From Planctomycetia bacterium (GTDB lineage Bacteria > Planctomycetota > Planctomycetia > Pirellulales > UBA1268): a stretch of DNA of 59,203 bases. The notes beneath the pieces were generated by a model, which was not told where the DNA came from, made no database searches, and saw only the letters and a list, made by a program, of their open reading frames with translations. A program made the translations under genes and the position numbers. Within the stretch, counting starts at the first letter, position 1, and each line of letters begins with the position of its first letter. Where the stretch lies: contig BJHK01000024.1 of assembly GCA_014192425.1 (NCBI GenBank), forward strand, positions 1 to 59,203, written 5' to 3'. This document shows, piece by piece, positions 37,000 to 44,861 of the stretch.

Positions 37000-39900
37000 T
37001 TACCCGATGTTCTGTGCCGCCGTATCGAATCTCCCTTTCGTCCAAAGGGTGGCGGGAAGTTTCCGATCGGCTTTCGCTGCGTACTTGCCCAATGAGCCGA
37101 GCACTTCGTACAGTTCTTCTTCGGTGTGCCATTCGCGGCCTTTGTCGCCATAGACCATGGCGGTCGTTTTCTTTACTGCGTCAGTTATGGAGTCGCCGTC
37201 GATCTTCAGGGATTTCCAGTACTCTCCCTTGACGAAATCACAGTATCCGCCTGTGTTATGCACCCACACGCCATGCGGGCCGACGAAGTAGGTGTGGTAG
37301 TCCTGAACCGCGAAGTTGTACGTTGTGAAGGTTGACCCGACCGCGGCATCATCGCGGGCCAGCATGGCGACTACGGCCGTCGTTCCGTCTGCCAACGCGA
37401 GCGCATCGCCCGGTTGGAGTTCGGCCGCCGGAACAAACTCATTGCGATCAACGACGTAGAACGGGTGCTCGGCAGTGCAAACCAACAGCTCACTGGCGCC
37501 TGCGGGAGCACCCGGCAGGCAATACCACACGGAATAGAGGGCTGCCGGATGCGTGACAAAGGTCTCGAGCACAGGCTTGTAGCCCTGGTCGCCGGTGACC
37601 GGATCGCGGGACAGCACCCGATCGCCGGGCGTGACGTACTCGATAGCGATCAGCCCACGGTCGGTGACAACCGTCGTACCGGCCACGAAGCACATCTTGT
37701 TCGTGGCATCGGCGAGTAGGTCCACATATTCGAGGAACTTGCCGCCCGTTTGAAACACCTTGGCGATCACCGGGGAGGCATTGTCGCTGAACTTTCCGGC
37801 CTTCAAGGCGGCCTGAACCTTCTCAATCGCTCCCAGCTTGGCGAGTTTCGCCGTCCCTGCGGTGACAACAGCCTCTGCGACCTCATACAGGATTTGACCG
37901 ATCACCTCCCCCTTCTGATAGGGCGTGAGGTTGGCCATATGTTCGGCGAGTTCAAGCATGAGTTCGAGGGACACCTCGATCACGCTGGCGGCGACCTCGC
38001 CGAGCGCGTTCAGTTCCTCCAAGTCGCCCCGTGCAATTGCCTCGATCGTTTCTCTCTGGAACTCCATCACCTTCTGTGCAATACGGGCCATCGCCGTCAC
38101 CGTATCGGTGGCAATGCCGACGGCTTGAATGACGGCTTGCCGTTCGGCTTGGAACGTATCGCCCGTCTGCAGGCGGACCTGAATCGCGACGGGGTTGTAT
38201 TTCACTCCAGCTGTGACGCCGAACTTGAGAATGCCCCAAAGCCCTTCAACGGAGCCCCAGAGCCCGTGCCGGAAGAAGCCATCGACAACTCCGCCCAGGA
38301 AGAGCGGCGCATCGACCGGCTTGATGATCGCCGCTGCTCCGACTTTCTGGATGCGCGTGCTCAAAACGGCAGGGTGCAAGACGCTTCCCTCGCCGTCGTC
38401 CTTCATCGCTATGAACGCGTTTCCGGCGAGGTCGCGGGCGATTCCGCGCGGGCCGTCGTCTGTCTCGATGCTTTGGACAAAGTCTTCCATTTCGAGCGGG
38501 CCGAGCAGTTGGATCATGTACCGGTGCGCTTCGCCGGCGCCGGACTGGGCGAGTGTCACCGTCTCGCCGATCGCAAAACTGTAGCCCGAGAAATCCACGG
38601 CCTCGTAATCATCGACCGTTCGCTGTCGCGACGCGTTGAACGCCAACGAATCGTTGGACGACTCCGCCACCAGGAAGTCGAGCGCACTGATGTCGAGTGA
38701 CCTGCTGGTCACCACTGCCTCGACCGTATCGGGCAGCGCTGGGTCAAATACGTGATTCGGATCGATGACGATCACGAGGTCATCGGTATCGCCTCGAAAC
38801 GTCATGGAGGCATTGGCGGTTTCCGTCAAGACCGCCGACGCCGAGCCGTTGCCGCGCGTGATGATGGCGGTGATCGCGTCAGGCGCTCCCGGCGATGGCG
38901 CGGCGACGAACCCGAGCTGCACGGAAAGCTGCTCCGTGTAGGGGTAAGGCGATTGTGCCTGTACCTCAACCGCCGCCTCTGCGCTTCCGGTGTACCCAAA
39001 CACCCGGTCGGCGGCGACTACGGTCACACGGTTGTAGCCGGCTCCCAGAGCAACGTTGACGAACGCGTGTGAAAATGTGCCGGAGTAATCGTACGGCTTC
39101 AAGTACGAGTCGAACCGCTGCGACTTTGAAACGTTTGTCGTCACAGTGCCAAGGGGATCAACGGAGTCGCCAAGATAAACGGTGACTTCTTCGATCTTCC
39201 CCAGATCGCCAGGCGTGGAATCGCAAATGGCGGAGTCGACCGTGCCGGCGACTTGAACCGTGCCGAGGAGCGTGGTGTTGTCGGAACTGAGGTGCAGATT
39301 GCTCAGTGAAAGCGACGTGATCGACACGACGGGGCCGTCGTGCGAGACCGAGACGGTCGTTGTTGGTGTCAGGTAATTGTTCTCGTCGACGCTCACGAGG
39401 CGCCAATCGATCACGGTCGCCCTCACCGCGTCGGAAAGCGCCACGCTGCCTGTTCCACCGCCGCCGCCGAGGCGAAAGTCGACACCGATGCTTTGGTCGG
39501 CCACGTGACCACTTGCCCGCACGGCCTCCACATAAAGTTGCCACTCGTTCGGCCCAATGCGGGCCGCCTCGGGCAGGGAGGCGACCGTGTACGCCTTGCC
39601 GGAAGCGATGTAGTCTCCGCCCGCGTCGATCTCGGACTTACGACGGCTGGCTGGCCCATCTTTGCCCCAGAGTCGAAGGTGGCCTGCCGCAGGCTCGTAG
39701 CGATATCCATCTTCCGCCGTACCTGTCCGCACCACGGCTCTGGGGTCGGAAGCGTCGTAGCTGAAGACGAACTCCGCGTCTGGAATGTCGAGCGTGGAGG
39801 GAAGCCTGAGGATCACCGGTGCAAAGCCGGCACTGGCGCCGCTTCCTTGCTGACCGAAGATGTCATACCCGTCAGCGAAGTCCGGCACACGATCGCCATC

Positions 39901-41073
39901 GACATCGCCGGACGCAGCAAGAAGCACGCGGCCAGGCAGCCGCGTGTCATCGGTGCGCTCCTCAATAGGGTCATCGTCTTCACTGATCTTCCCGTCGTTG
40001 TTCGAGTCCACGTCCAGATCCACCGCCACCGCCGTGGCGCGTATCGTGTCGCGCGGTTGCGAAGTCGTGCTGCCACTGCCCGTGCCGACGTTGGGCGTCA
40101 GCGTGAAGGCGATGTCAGCCATGCTCGCACTCGGCGCGAAGGCTTCGATCCAGTAGGTCTGCACGGCACCGCCGGCGATCGTGGTGCCCGCTGCGGGAAT
40201 CGCCGTGCCGCCCGTCTGCGCCGTCCAGAGTCGGACCTTGTCCGCCCCTTGGGTGATGGCCAGCGTGGCCGACCGGCCCTGTGGCACGTCCACGATCATC
40301 TCCGCGCGGCTGCCCCCCACGGGCACGATCACGCCGGGCAGGTCGGTCTTCTCCTCGATCGGGTCGTCGTCTTCGGCGATCCTGCCGTCGTTGTTACTGT
40401 CGACGTCGAGATCGACTCCCCGCGGTTCCCAGACCACCTGGTCCTGCCTGGTGGGATGTTGCAGGACGTAGAGCGAGACGGCGGGGCCGCCGGCGCTGGG
40501 CGCGGGCGTGCCAGTACCGTTCAGCCACGACTCGGCGCGGGCGACGGCCGGAGACGCGGAAGCGCCGACTTGGAAGCTGCCGCTCTTCAGATTGCGCGAC
40601 GGGCCGTCGCTGATCAGCTCCCAGATTCCGAGCTGAAAGGCGGCGGCGTCGGTGACGCTGGTAAAGCCGGTGGTCTTGGGACCGTAACTCCGCCAGAAAT
40701 CGGCAACCAGGCCCGCATTGGCCAGGCCGCTGCTCGCGAGTGGCGCCCGCGTCGGAAACGTGTGCAGGCCGGGCGAGATCGACTGCCCGATTTCGACGCA
40801 GAACGAATTGAATCCCGACCAGGCGAACTGCCCCACGAAACTGGTGGGTACATTCGCGGGCCGCAATGGATGGATCACGGGAATGCGGTCAAACATCGAA
40901 ATGTTGTTCTCGAGCCTGGCCGTGGTGGAGAGCATGCAGCGGGATTCGAGCGGCTCGGCAGCCAGCTGAATGCGGCGGGAGGCAGAGGTCCGGCGGCGGA
41001 AGGAGTTGCCTGTGCGGGAGCGACGGAGCGAACGAGCACGGGTGAATACCGAACCGAAGCCGCGAGGCGACAT
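37000..41073 (-). CDS. Secreted polymorphic toxin with HINT domain, truncated by a nonsense codon
   Basis: The start ATG 41073 (MSPRGFGSVF) follows AGGAA; longer frames lack a site. The basic N-terminus leads into LEPLESRCMLS (near residue 45), the planctomycete N-terminal export-type motif. Then come adhesin-like beta repeats and at least two Asp/Asn-rich calcium-type motifs (DLDVDSNNDGRIAEDDD and DLDVDSNNDGKISEDDD). A HINT autocleavage domain spans about residues 1128-1272 (CFVAGTTVVTDRGLIAIEYV, CTAEHPFYV, ending VWVHN). The tip after it is 85 residues, then TAA. The HINT domain would release the tip. The tip appears incomplete: see the open remainder at 36670-36999. Putative immunity genes follow. 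If the stop is real, this allele should be non-toxic. Confidence 0.85.
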   Translation of the reverse strand: MSPRGFGSVFTRARSLRRSRTGNSFRRRTSASRRIQLAAEPLESRCMLSTTARLENNISMFDRIPVIHPLRPANVPTSFVGQFAWSGFNSFCVEIGQSISPGLHTFPTRAPLASSGLANAGLVADFWRSYGPKTTGFTSVTDAAAFQLGIWELISDGPSRNLKSGSFQVGASASPAVARAESWLNGTGTPAPSAGGPAVSLYVLQHPTRQDQVVWEPRGVDLDVDSNNDGRIAEDDDPIEEKTDLPGVIVPVGGSRAEMIVDVPQGRSATLAITQGADKVRLWTAQTGGTAIPAAGTTIAGGAVQTYWIEAFAPSASMADIAFTLTPNVGTGSGSTTSQPRDTIRATAVAVDLDVDSNNDGKISEDDDPIEERTDDTRLPGRVLLAASGDVDGDRVPDFADGYDIFGQQGSGASAGFAPVILRLPSTLDIPDAEFVFSYDASDPRAVVRTGTAEDGYRYEPAAGHLRLWGKDGPASRRKSEIDAGGDYIASGKAYTVASLPEAARIGPNEWQLYVEAVRASGHVADQSIGVDFRLGGGGGTGSVALSDAVRATVIDWRLVSVDENNYLTPTTTVSVSHDGPVVSITSLSLSNLHLSSDNTTLLGTVQVAGTVDSAICDSTPGDLGKIEEVTVYLGDSVDPLGTVTTNVSKSQRFDSYLKPYDYSGTFSHAFVNVALGAGYNRVTVVAADRVFGYTGSAEAAVEVQAQSPYPYTEQLSVQLGFVAAPSPGAPDAITAIITRGNGSASAVLTETANASMTFRGDTDDLVIVIDPNHVFDPALPDTVEAVVTSRSLDISALDFLVAESSNDSLAFNASRQRTVDDYEAVDFSGYSFAIGETVTLAQSGAGEAHRYMIQLLGPLEMEDFVQSIETDDGPRGIARDLAGNAFIAMKDDGEGSVLHPAVLSTRIQKVGAAAIIKPVDAPLFLGGVVDGFFRHGLWGSVEGLWGILKFGVTAGVKYNPVAIQVRLQTGDTFQAERQAVIQAVGIATDTVTAMARIAQKVMEFQRETIEAIARGDLEELNALGEVAASVIEVSLELMLELAEHMANLTPYQKGEVIGQILYEVAEAVVTAGTAKLAKLGAIEKVQAALKAGKFSDNASPVIAKVFQTGGKFLEYVDLLADATNKMCFVAGTTVVTDRGLIAIEYVTPGDRVLSRDPVTGDQGYKPVLETFVTHPAALYSVWYCLPGAPAGASELLVCTAEHPFYVVDRNEFVPAAELQPGDALALADGTTAVVAMLARDDAAVGSTFTTYNFAVQDYHTYFVGPHGVWVHNTGGYCDFVKGEYWKSLKIDGDSITDAVKKTTAMVYGDKGREWHTEEELYEVLGSLGKYAAKADRKLPATLWTKGRFDTAAQNIG

Positions 41074-41229
41074 GGTGGGGTTCCTGATGCGGGAGGGAGG
41101 TGCAGGGGCGGGGCCGCGGGCGGGCGGGGAGGAGCGTACGCTAACAAGGGGGGGGGGCGTCAAGGGGCCGCGCGATGAGAAGTTGATGAGCAGCGGACGT
41201 GCACGGGTCACGCGGCGTGCCGGGCGGGC

Positions 41230-41632
41230 AATCCAGACGGCAATCGCGGGGTGCTTCGGTCGCAGCCCATCGACGCCAAGGCCAGCACCTTCTCCGATAC
41301 TGCGCCCGGCCGCCCTTTGCGCTGGAGCGGCTCTCCGTGATCCGCGGCCCAGCCGACCGCATCACCCAAGTCCGCTACGTGCTGCCCAGACACAAAGCCG
41401 CCAACTGGGTCGGACCCCGCCGCGGCCGGAAGTCCACGCGGCCGGGAGCCAATGGCGTCGTCGACCTCACGCCGTTCGAGTTCCCTTTTGTTTTTTTGAC
41501 CGGCTCGCCGGCCTCGTGCCGCCGCCGCGCAAGCACCGGCACAGGTATCACGGCGTCTTTGCGTTGAATCCCCGCTCAGGCGAGCCGTCACGTCGCTCGC
41601 CATCGGGGCCGAGCCACCACCGCAACCGCTGA
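41230..41632 (+). pseudogene. IS91-like transposase C-terminal fragment, copy 1
   Basis: The frame gives LLRYCARPPFALERLSVIRG, a run of basic residues and VVDLTPFEF, then a frameshift into RYHGVFALNPRSGEPSR. These are the C-terminal motifs of IS91/Y2-type transposases of planctomycetes; the catalytic part is missing. A second copy with the same sequence motifs lies at 44195-44559. Confidence 0.65.
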
Positions 41633-41686
41633 TACCTAGAAAAAAGCGGCACAGGTTTTTGACCCATGCCGCCCTTTCCTCCAGCC

Positions 41687-41890
41687 CTACCCCGCCCACG
41701 CCCGACACGCCGCCCGATAGCCACACGAAGCGCAGTTCATCGTGCTCGGCGCCGGGTAGAACACGCCTGACTCGATAGCCCGCGAGGAGGGCGGTTTCAA
41801 GGCCGGTCTGCGCCGACGAGAAAAATCCGGCCTTGAGCGTGGATAGGAAGCTCTTCGGCACCTCCACGATCGGGTCGCATCCAGCCCGGC
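41687..41890 (-). pseudogene. C-terminal remnant resembling a PD-(D/E)XK (RecB/Cas4-like) nuclease
   Basis: On the minus strand the end of the frame reads AIESGVFYPAPSTMNCASCG followed by YRAACRAWAG and a stop. This is the CxxC...C iron-sulfur-type ending of RecB/Cas4-like nucleases. The upstream part (VEVPKSFLSTLKAGFF) is in another frame, so at least one frameshift has occurred, and the catalytic region is absent. Confidence 0.35.
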
Positions 41891-41980
41891 CAGGCCCGGC
41901 GGTTGCTCCTCATGATCCGCCCCGCTCGGCCGACGCTTGCCTGCGTGCCCTTGGCCGACCTAACCTTTTTTTGATGCGGC

Positions 41981-42598
41981 TTATGCTGCGGCGCGAGTGG
42001 GCTTCTCGTCGTTGACGGGCACCGCCGGCAGGTCGTCCGTCAGGCCCTGTCGCCGCATCTCCGCCCAGTCGGCCTCGGTCGGCGTGGCCATCGTGCCAAA
42101 TACGTAGTCGCCCACGAGCAGGAACACGTTGAAATTCTTCGCCGGGTAGCGGTGGTGGAGATAGTGGTGCCGGGCGAGCTGCTTGAACAGGCGGGTGTTT
42201 CCGAAAAAATGGCCCTTCGGTTGGTGCATCTCGAGATGCACAAAGTTCCACGTGAGGTGGTGAAGGACGACGACGATGGGGAACATGATCGCCCCGATCG
42301 TCGTGAACGGGGCCAGCACGAGTGCGAACGGCAGCGACTCGATCAGACCCTCGCGGGGGTTGAGGCGGATGCCCCGGTCTTCACCGGGCGGCAGCGGCTC
42401 GTCGTGAAACTCCTCGCGGTATTGCGAGTGATGCTCGAGGGCGTGGCTCGTGAAGATCTTGGTACGGGCTCGGACGTTGCGAAACAGGAAGAACTTTGGC
42501 CTCCGGTGCATCAGTTTCGCGTGAACCTGGTGTTCCACGAGCGACATGAACACGGCCAAGGCCACGAACCAGGCGACGACCTGCAGCGCGATCAACAT
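41981..42598 (-). CDS. Fatty acid hydroxylase / sterol desaturase-like membrane protein
   Basis: The 205-residue protein has histidine clusters typical of di-iron membrane hydroxylases: EHQVHAKLMH, HALEHHSQYREEFH, HLTWNFVHLEMH and HHYLHHR. Two or three hydrophobic spans separate them. It probably hydroxylates or desaturates a lipid. ATG 42598 is preferred; a GTG two codons upstream is possible. It is surrounded by mobile-element debris but looks intact. Confidence 0.75.
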   Translation of the reverse strand: MLIALQVVAWFVALAVFMSLVEHQVHAKLMHRRPKFFLFRNVRARTKIFTSHALEHHSQYREEFHDEPLPPGEDRGIRLNPREGLIESLPFALVLAPFTTIGAIMFPIVVVLHHLTWNFVHLEMHQPKGHFFGNTRLFKQLARHHYLHHRYPAKNFNVFLLVGDYVFGTMATPTEADWAEMRRQGLTDDLPAVPVNDEKPTRAAA

Positions 42599-42794
42599 GG
42601 GCACCTCATTACAACCGAATACGGCGGCCTAGCCGTCATTATCGGAAGTGACGGTGCCTATCCCTGAAGCATTGCAGGCGGAGATGTACCAGACCCCCCA
42701 AACTCATGTCCAGGGTGAGGGGCAGGTCAGGTTTCGCCGACATCGGCTGCTAGCAGACTGTGGAACACGTCTGCCGCCGCACGACGCGGCGACA

Positions 42795-42969
42795 GTCGAC
42801 TCGGGAAACCCTCGGCGTTTCCCGCGGTCGACCAAGTGGAAAAAGGCCATGGAGGGCTTTTTCCACGGGCAGCTAGACCGTCGACTCGGGAAACCCTCGG
42901 CGTTTCCCGCGGTCGACCAAGTGGAAAAAGGCCATGGAGGGCTTTTTCCACGGGCAGCTAGACCGTCGT
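42795..42969. repeat. 85-bp tandem repeat, two copies and a start of a third, with two palindromes per unit
   Basis: Units begin at 42795 and 42880 and are identical to each other over their whole length; a third is cut off after four bases at 42965. Each contains a palindrome GTCGACtCGGGAAA / TTTCCCGcgGTCGAC and a second palindrome GTGGAAAAAG / CTTTTTCCAC around GCCATGGAGGG. Strong hairpins are expected in either strand. It lies directly downstream of the SUMF1-like gene, where it could end transcription, and has the look of a REP/MITE-like element. Confidence 0.9.
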
Positions 42970-42970
42970 T

Positions 42971-43840
42971 TCAGGGCACCGTCAGCACCACGCGGAAGCC
43001 GCCGCTGAAGTCACTGAACGTGGGGTCGTTCTTGTTGCGGTCGGCCGATCGGCACCGGGGTGGGTCGTAGCCCCAGCCGCCCCCGCGGAGGACCCGCGAC
43101 ACCCCCTTCGCCGGTCCGGCGGGATCGGTGCCCCCGGCGAGCTTCGGGGCATACCAATCGGCACACCACTCGTAGGTGTTGCCGTGCATGTCGTAGAGCC
43201 CCCACGGATTGGGCTTCTTCGTGCCCACCGGATGGGCATATTGCTGCCGGGCCGCTTCGGTGTTGCCGTAGAACCAAGCGAACTCGCCGAGGCGCCGTGG
43301 GCTCGCTCCGAACGAATAGGCCGTGGTGGTGCCGGCCCGGCAGGCATATTCCCACTCCGCCTCGGTCGGCAGGCGGTACTCCGCCCCGGCAGCCAGCCGC
43401 CCGGCCTTCCGTTCGGCCGCTGTGAGCGCCTTGCAGAAGGCGACGGCGGCGTTCCAGTCGACATACACGGCCGGGTGGTCGGTGCCGCGCTCCACGGAGC
43501 GCTCCCCCCTCCAGGGCTCAGTTCCCATCACCTTCCGCCATTGCCCCTGGGTGACGACCGTCGCCGCCAGGAAGAACGGCCGGCTGATCGTCACCTTCAC
43601 CGCCTGCTCGTCGGCATTCCGCCCCTTCTCGCTCCTGGGGCTGCCCATCGTGAAGTTGCCGGCGGGGATCGGCTGGAGCCGCATCCCGACACCGTTGGAG
43701 ATCGGCTGCCCGATGGCTGCCGCCGGCGCCTTCGCCCGGCGCCCGGCGGGCCGGCGTGGCAGCGCCGCCGTCCGCTTCGCCAGCTTCCGCGTTCCCGGAC
43801 TACGCACCGAACCGGTCCGCCGCGACACGCGTTTTGCCAT
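42971..43840 (-). CDS. SUMF1/formylglycine-generating-enzyme-like protein
   Basis: The 289-residue protein starts with a basic, Ala/Arg/Pro-rich leader (MAKRVSRRTG...). The sulfatase-modifying-factor domain follows: PIPAGNFTMGSPRSEKG, PTEAEWEYACRAGTTT, WGLYDMHGNTYEWCADW and SRVLRGGGWGYDPPRCRSAD. Of the two catalytic cysteines of true formylglycine enzymes only one is found (PPRC), the other site being Tyr, so it is more likely one of the many related proteins with another role. ATG 43840 follows GGAGCG. The 85-bp repeat lies at its end. Confidence 0.82.
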   Translation of the reverse strand: MAKRVSRRTGSVRSPGTRKLAKRTAALPRRPAGRRAKAPAAAIGQPISNGVGMRLQPIPAGNFTMGSPRSEKGRNADEQAVKVTISRPFFLAATVVTQGQWRKVMGTEPWRGERSVERGTDHPAVYVDWNAAVAFCKALTAAERKAGRLAAGAEYRLPTEAEWEYACRAGTTTAYSFGASPRRLGEFAWFYGNTEAARQQYAHPVGTKKPNPWGLYDMHGNTYEWCADWYAPKLAGGTDPAGPAKGVSRVLRGGGWGYDPPRCRSADRNKNDPTFSDFSGGFRVVLTVP

Positions 43841-43911
43841 GATCGCTCCTTCGAGTGCCTGCATCTGCCCGGAGTGGTGACCACCAGACTCGCGCCGACG
43901 CACCGCCCTCG

Positions 43912-44184
43912 TCAGGACGGTAGCACAGGCGGCTGGCAGGGGTCAATCAGCAGCCCGGCCGGCGGTGCCGAGCGCGGGGTCGTGCTTTCCGGCCACAGGT
44001 GGAGCGTGCCCTCACTAGGCACGCCGTAGCGGACCTCGATCGGCATGTCGGCAGAAGGTGGAGCAAGATCGGTGCCCTCGACCGGCTTCATCACAGTCAC
44101 GGGCGTTCCAGTCTGCACTTCGACTGGCCCTGGGCTCTTCACCGCTACCCAGCCCACGACGGCGAGCACAGCAAGCACGGGCAC
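43912..44184 (-). CDS. Short membrane-anchored protein of unknown function
   Basis: The 90-residue frame begins with a hydrophobic stretch (VLAVLAVVGWVAV) and continues as a Pro-rich exported tail. In-frame codons upstream (HPKYAVV) suggest that its original N-terminus was cut by the IS91-like fragment at about 44200. It has no known motif. It lies just upstream of the SUMF1-like gene. Confidence 0.35.
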   Translation of the reverse strand: MPVLAVLAVVGWVAVKSPGPVEVQTGTPVTVMKPVEGTDLAPPSADMPIEVRYGVPSEGTLHLWPESTTPRSAPPAGLLIDPCQPPVLPS

Positions 44185-44194
44185 AACCGCGTAC

Positions 44195-44559
44195 TTCGGA
44201 TGCGGCCCGGGTTCTCGGTGGACGCCAGCGGCCGGATCACGCTCTTACGTCCCCATCTGCGTGTCTCGTGTCGGCCTCTCGAGCACCTGCTGCGATACTG
44301 CGCCCGGCCCCCCTTCGCGATTGAACGACTCTCCGTGATCCGCGGCCCAGACGGCCGGATCGCCCGCATCCGTTACGCGCTGCCACGGCACAAAGCCGCC
44401 ACCTGGGTCGGGCCCGGCCGCGGCCGCAAGTCCGCGCGGCCGGGAGCGAACGGCGTCGTCGAGTTCTCACCGTTTGAGTTTCTCGATCGTTTGGCGGACC
44501 TTGTGCCGCCGCCGCGCAAGCACCGGCATGGGGCGTGCGTTGCCGCCTTCGTCCAGTGA
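44195..44559 (+). pseudogene. IS91-like transposase C-terminal fragment, copy 2
   Basis: In one frame: GFSVDASGRITLLRPHLRVS, LEHLLRYCARPPFAIERLSV, FEFLDRLADLVPPPRKHRHG. This is the C-terminal part of an IS91/Y2-type transposase, better preserved than copy 1 at 41230-41632 and in the same orientation. The catalytic region is absent and the end is replaced by an ISL3 fragment at about 44556. Confidence 0.65.
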
Positions 44560-44775
44560 TCAAGGTTGCCAAGATGCTCAGGCGTCATCTGCCGCACCTC
44601 CTGAGCTACTTCCGCCACCGGATCACCAACGCCACGAGCGAGGTCTTCAACAGCGTTATCCAAGCCTTGAAATACGCTGCCCGTGGCTTCCGATCCTTCC
44701 GAAACTACAGAACACGAATCCTGTTCTTCTGTGGCAAACTCGACCTCAGGCCGCAGCTACCCTGCCACTGAAATG
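44556..44775 (+). pseudogene. ISL3-family transposase C-terminal fragment
   Basis: The frame reads KVAKMLRRHLPHLLSYFRHR, ITNATSEVFNSVIQALK and ILFFCGKLDLRPQ, matching the DDE-domain end of ISL3 transposases (usual form: HRITNATSEGLNSKIQ). The N-terminal two-thirds is missing. A separate ISL3 N-terminal piece lies on the opposite strand at 47580-47828. Confidence 0.8.
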
Positions 44776-44861
44776 CCGGAAGAACCAATGTATAGCTGAT
44801 AGTTGGGCTATGTGAACGCATCGCTCCCATACACTCTCGTGTTAAGTGCCATTCCAGTCTG

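Noticed and set aside
42795-42969. CRISPR array
   Set aside because: The units are directly adjacent with no unique spacers between them and contain palindromes; it is a tandem repeat, not a CRISPR array.
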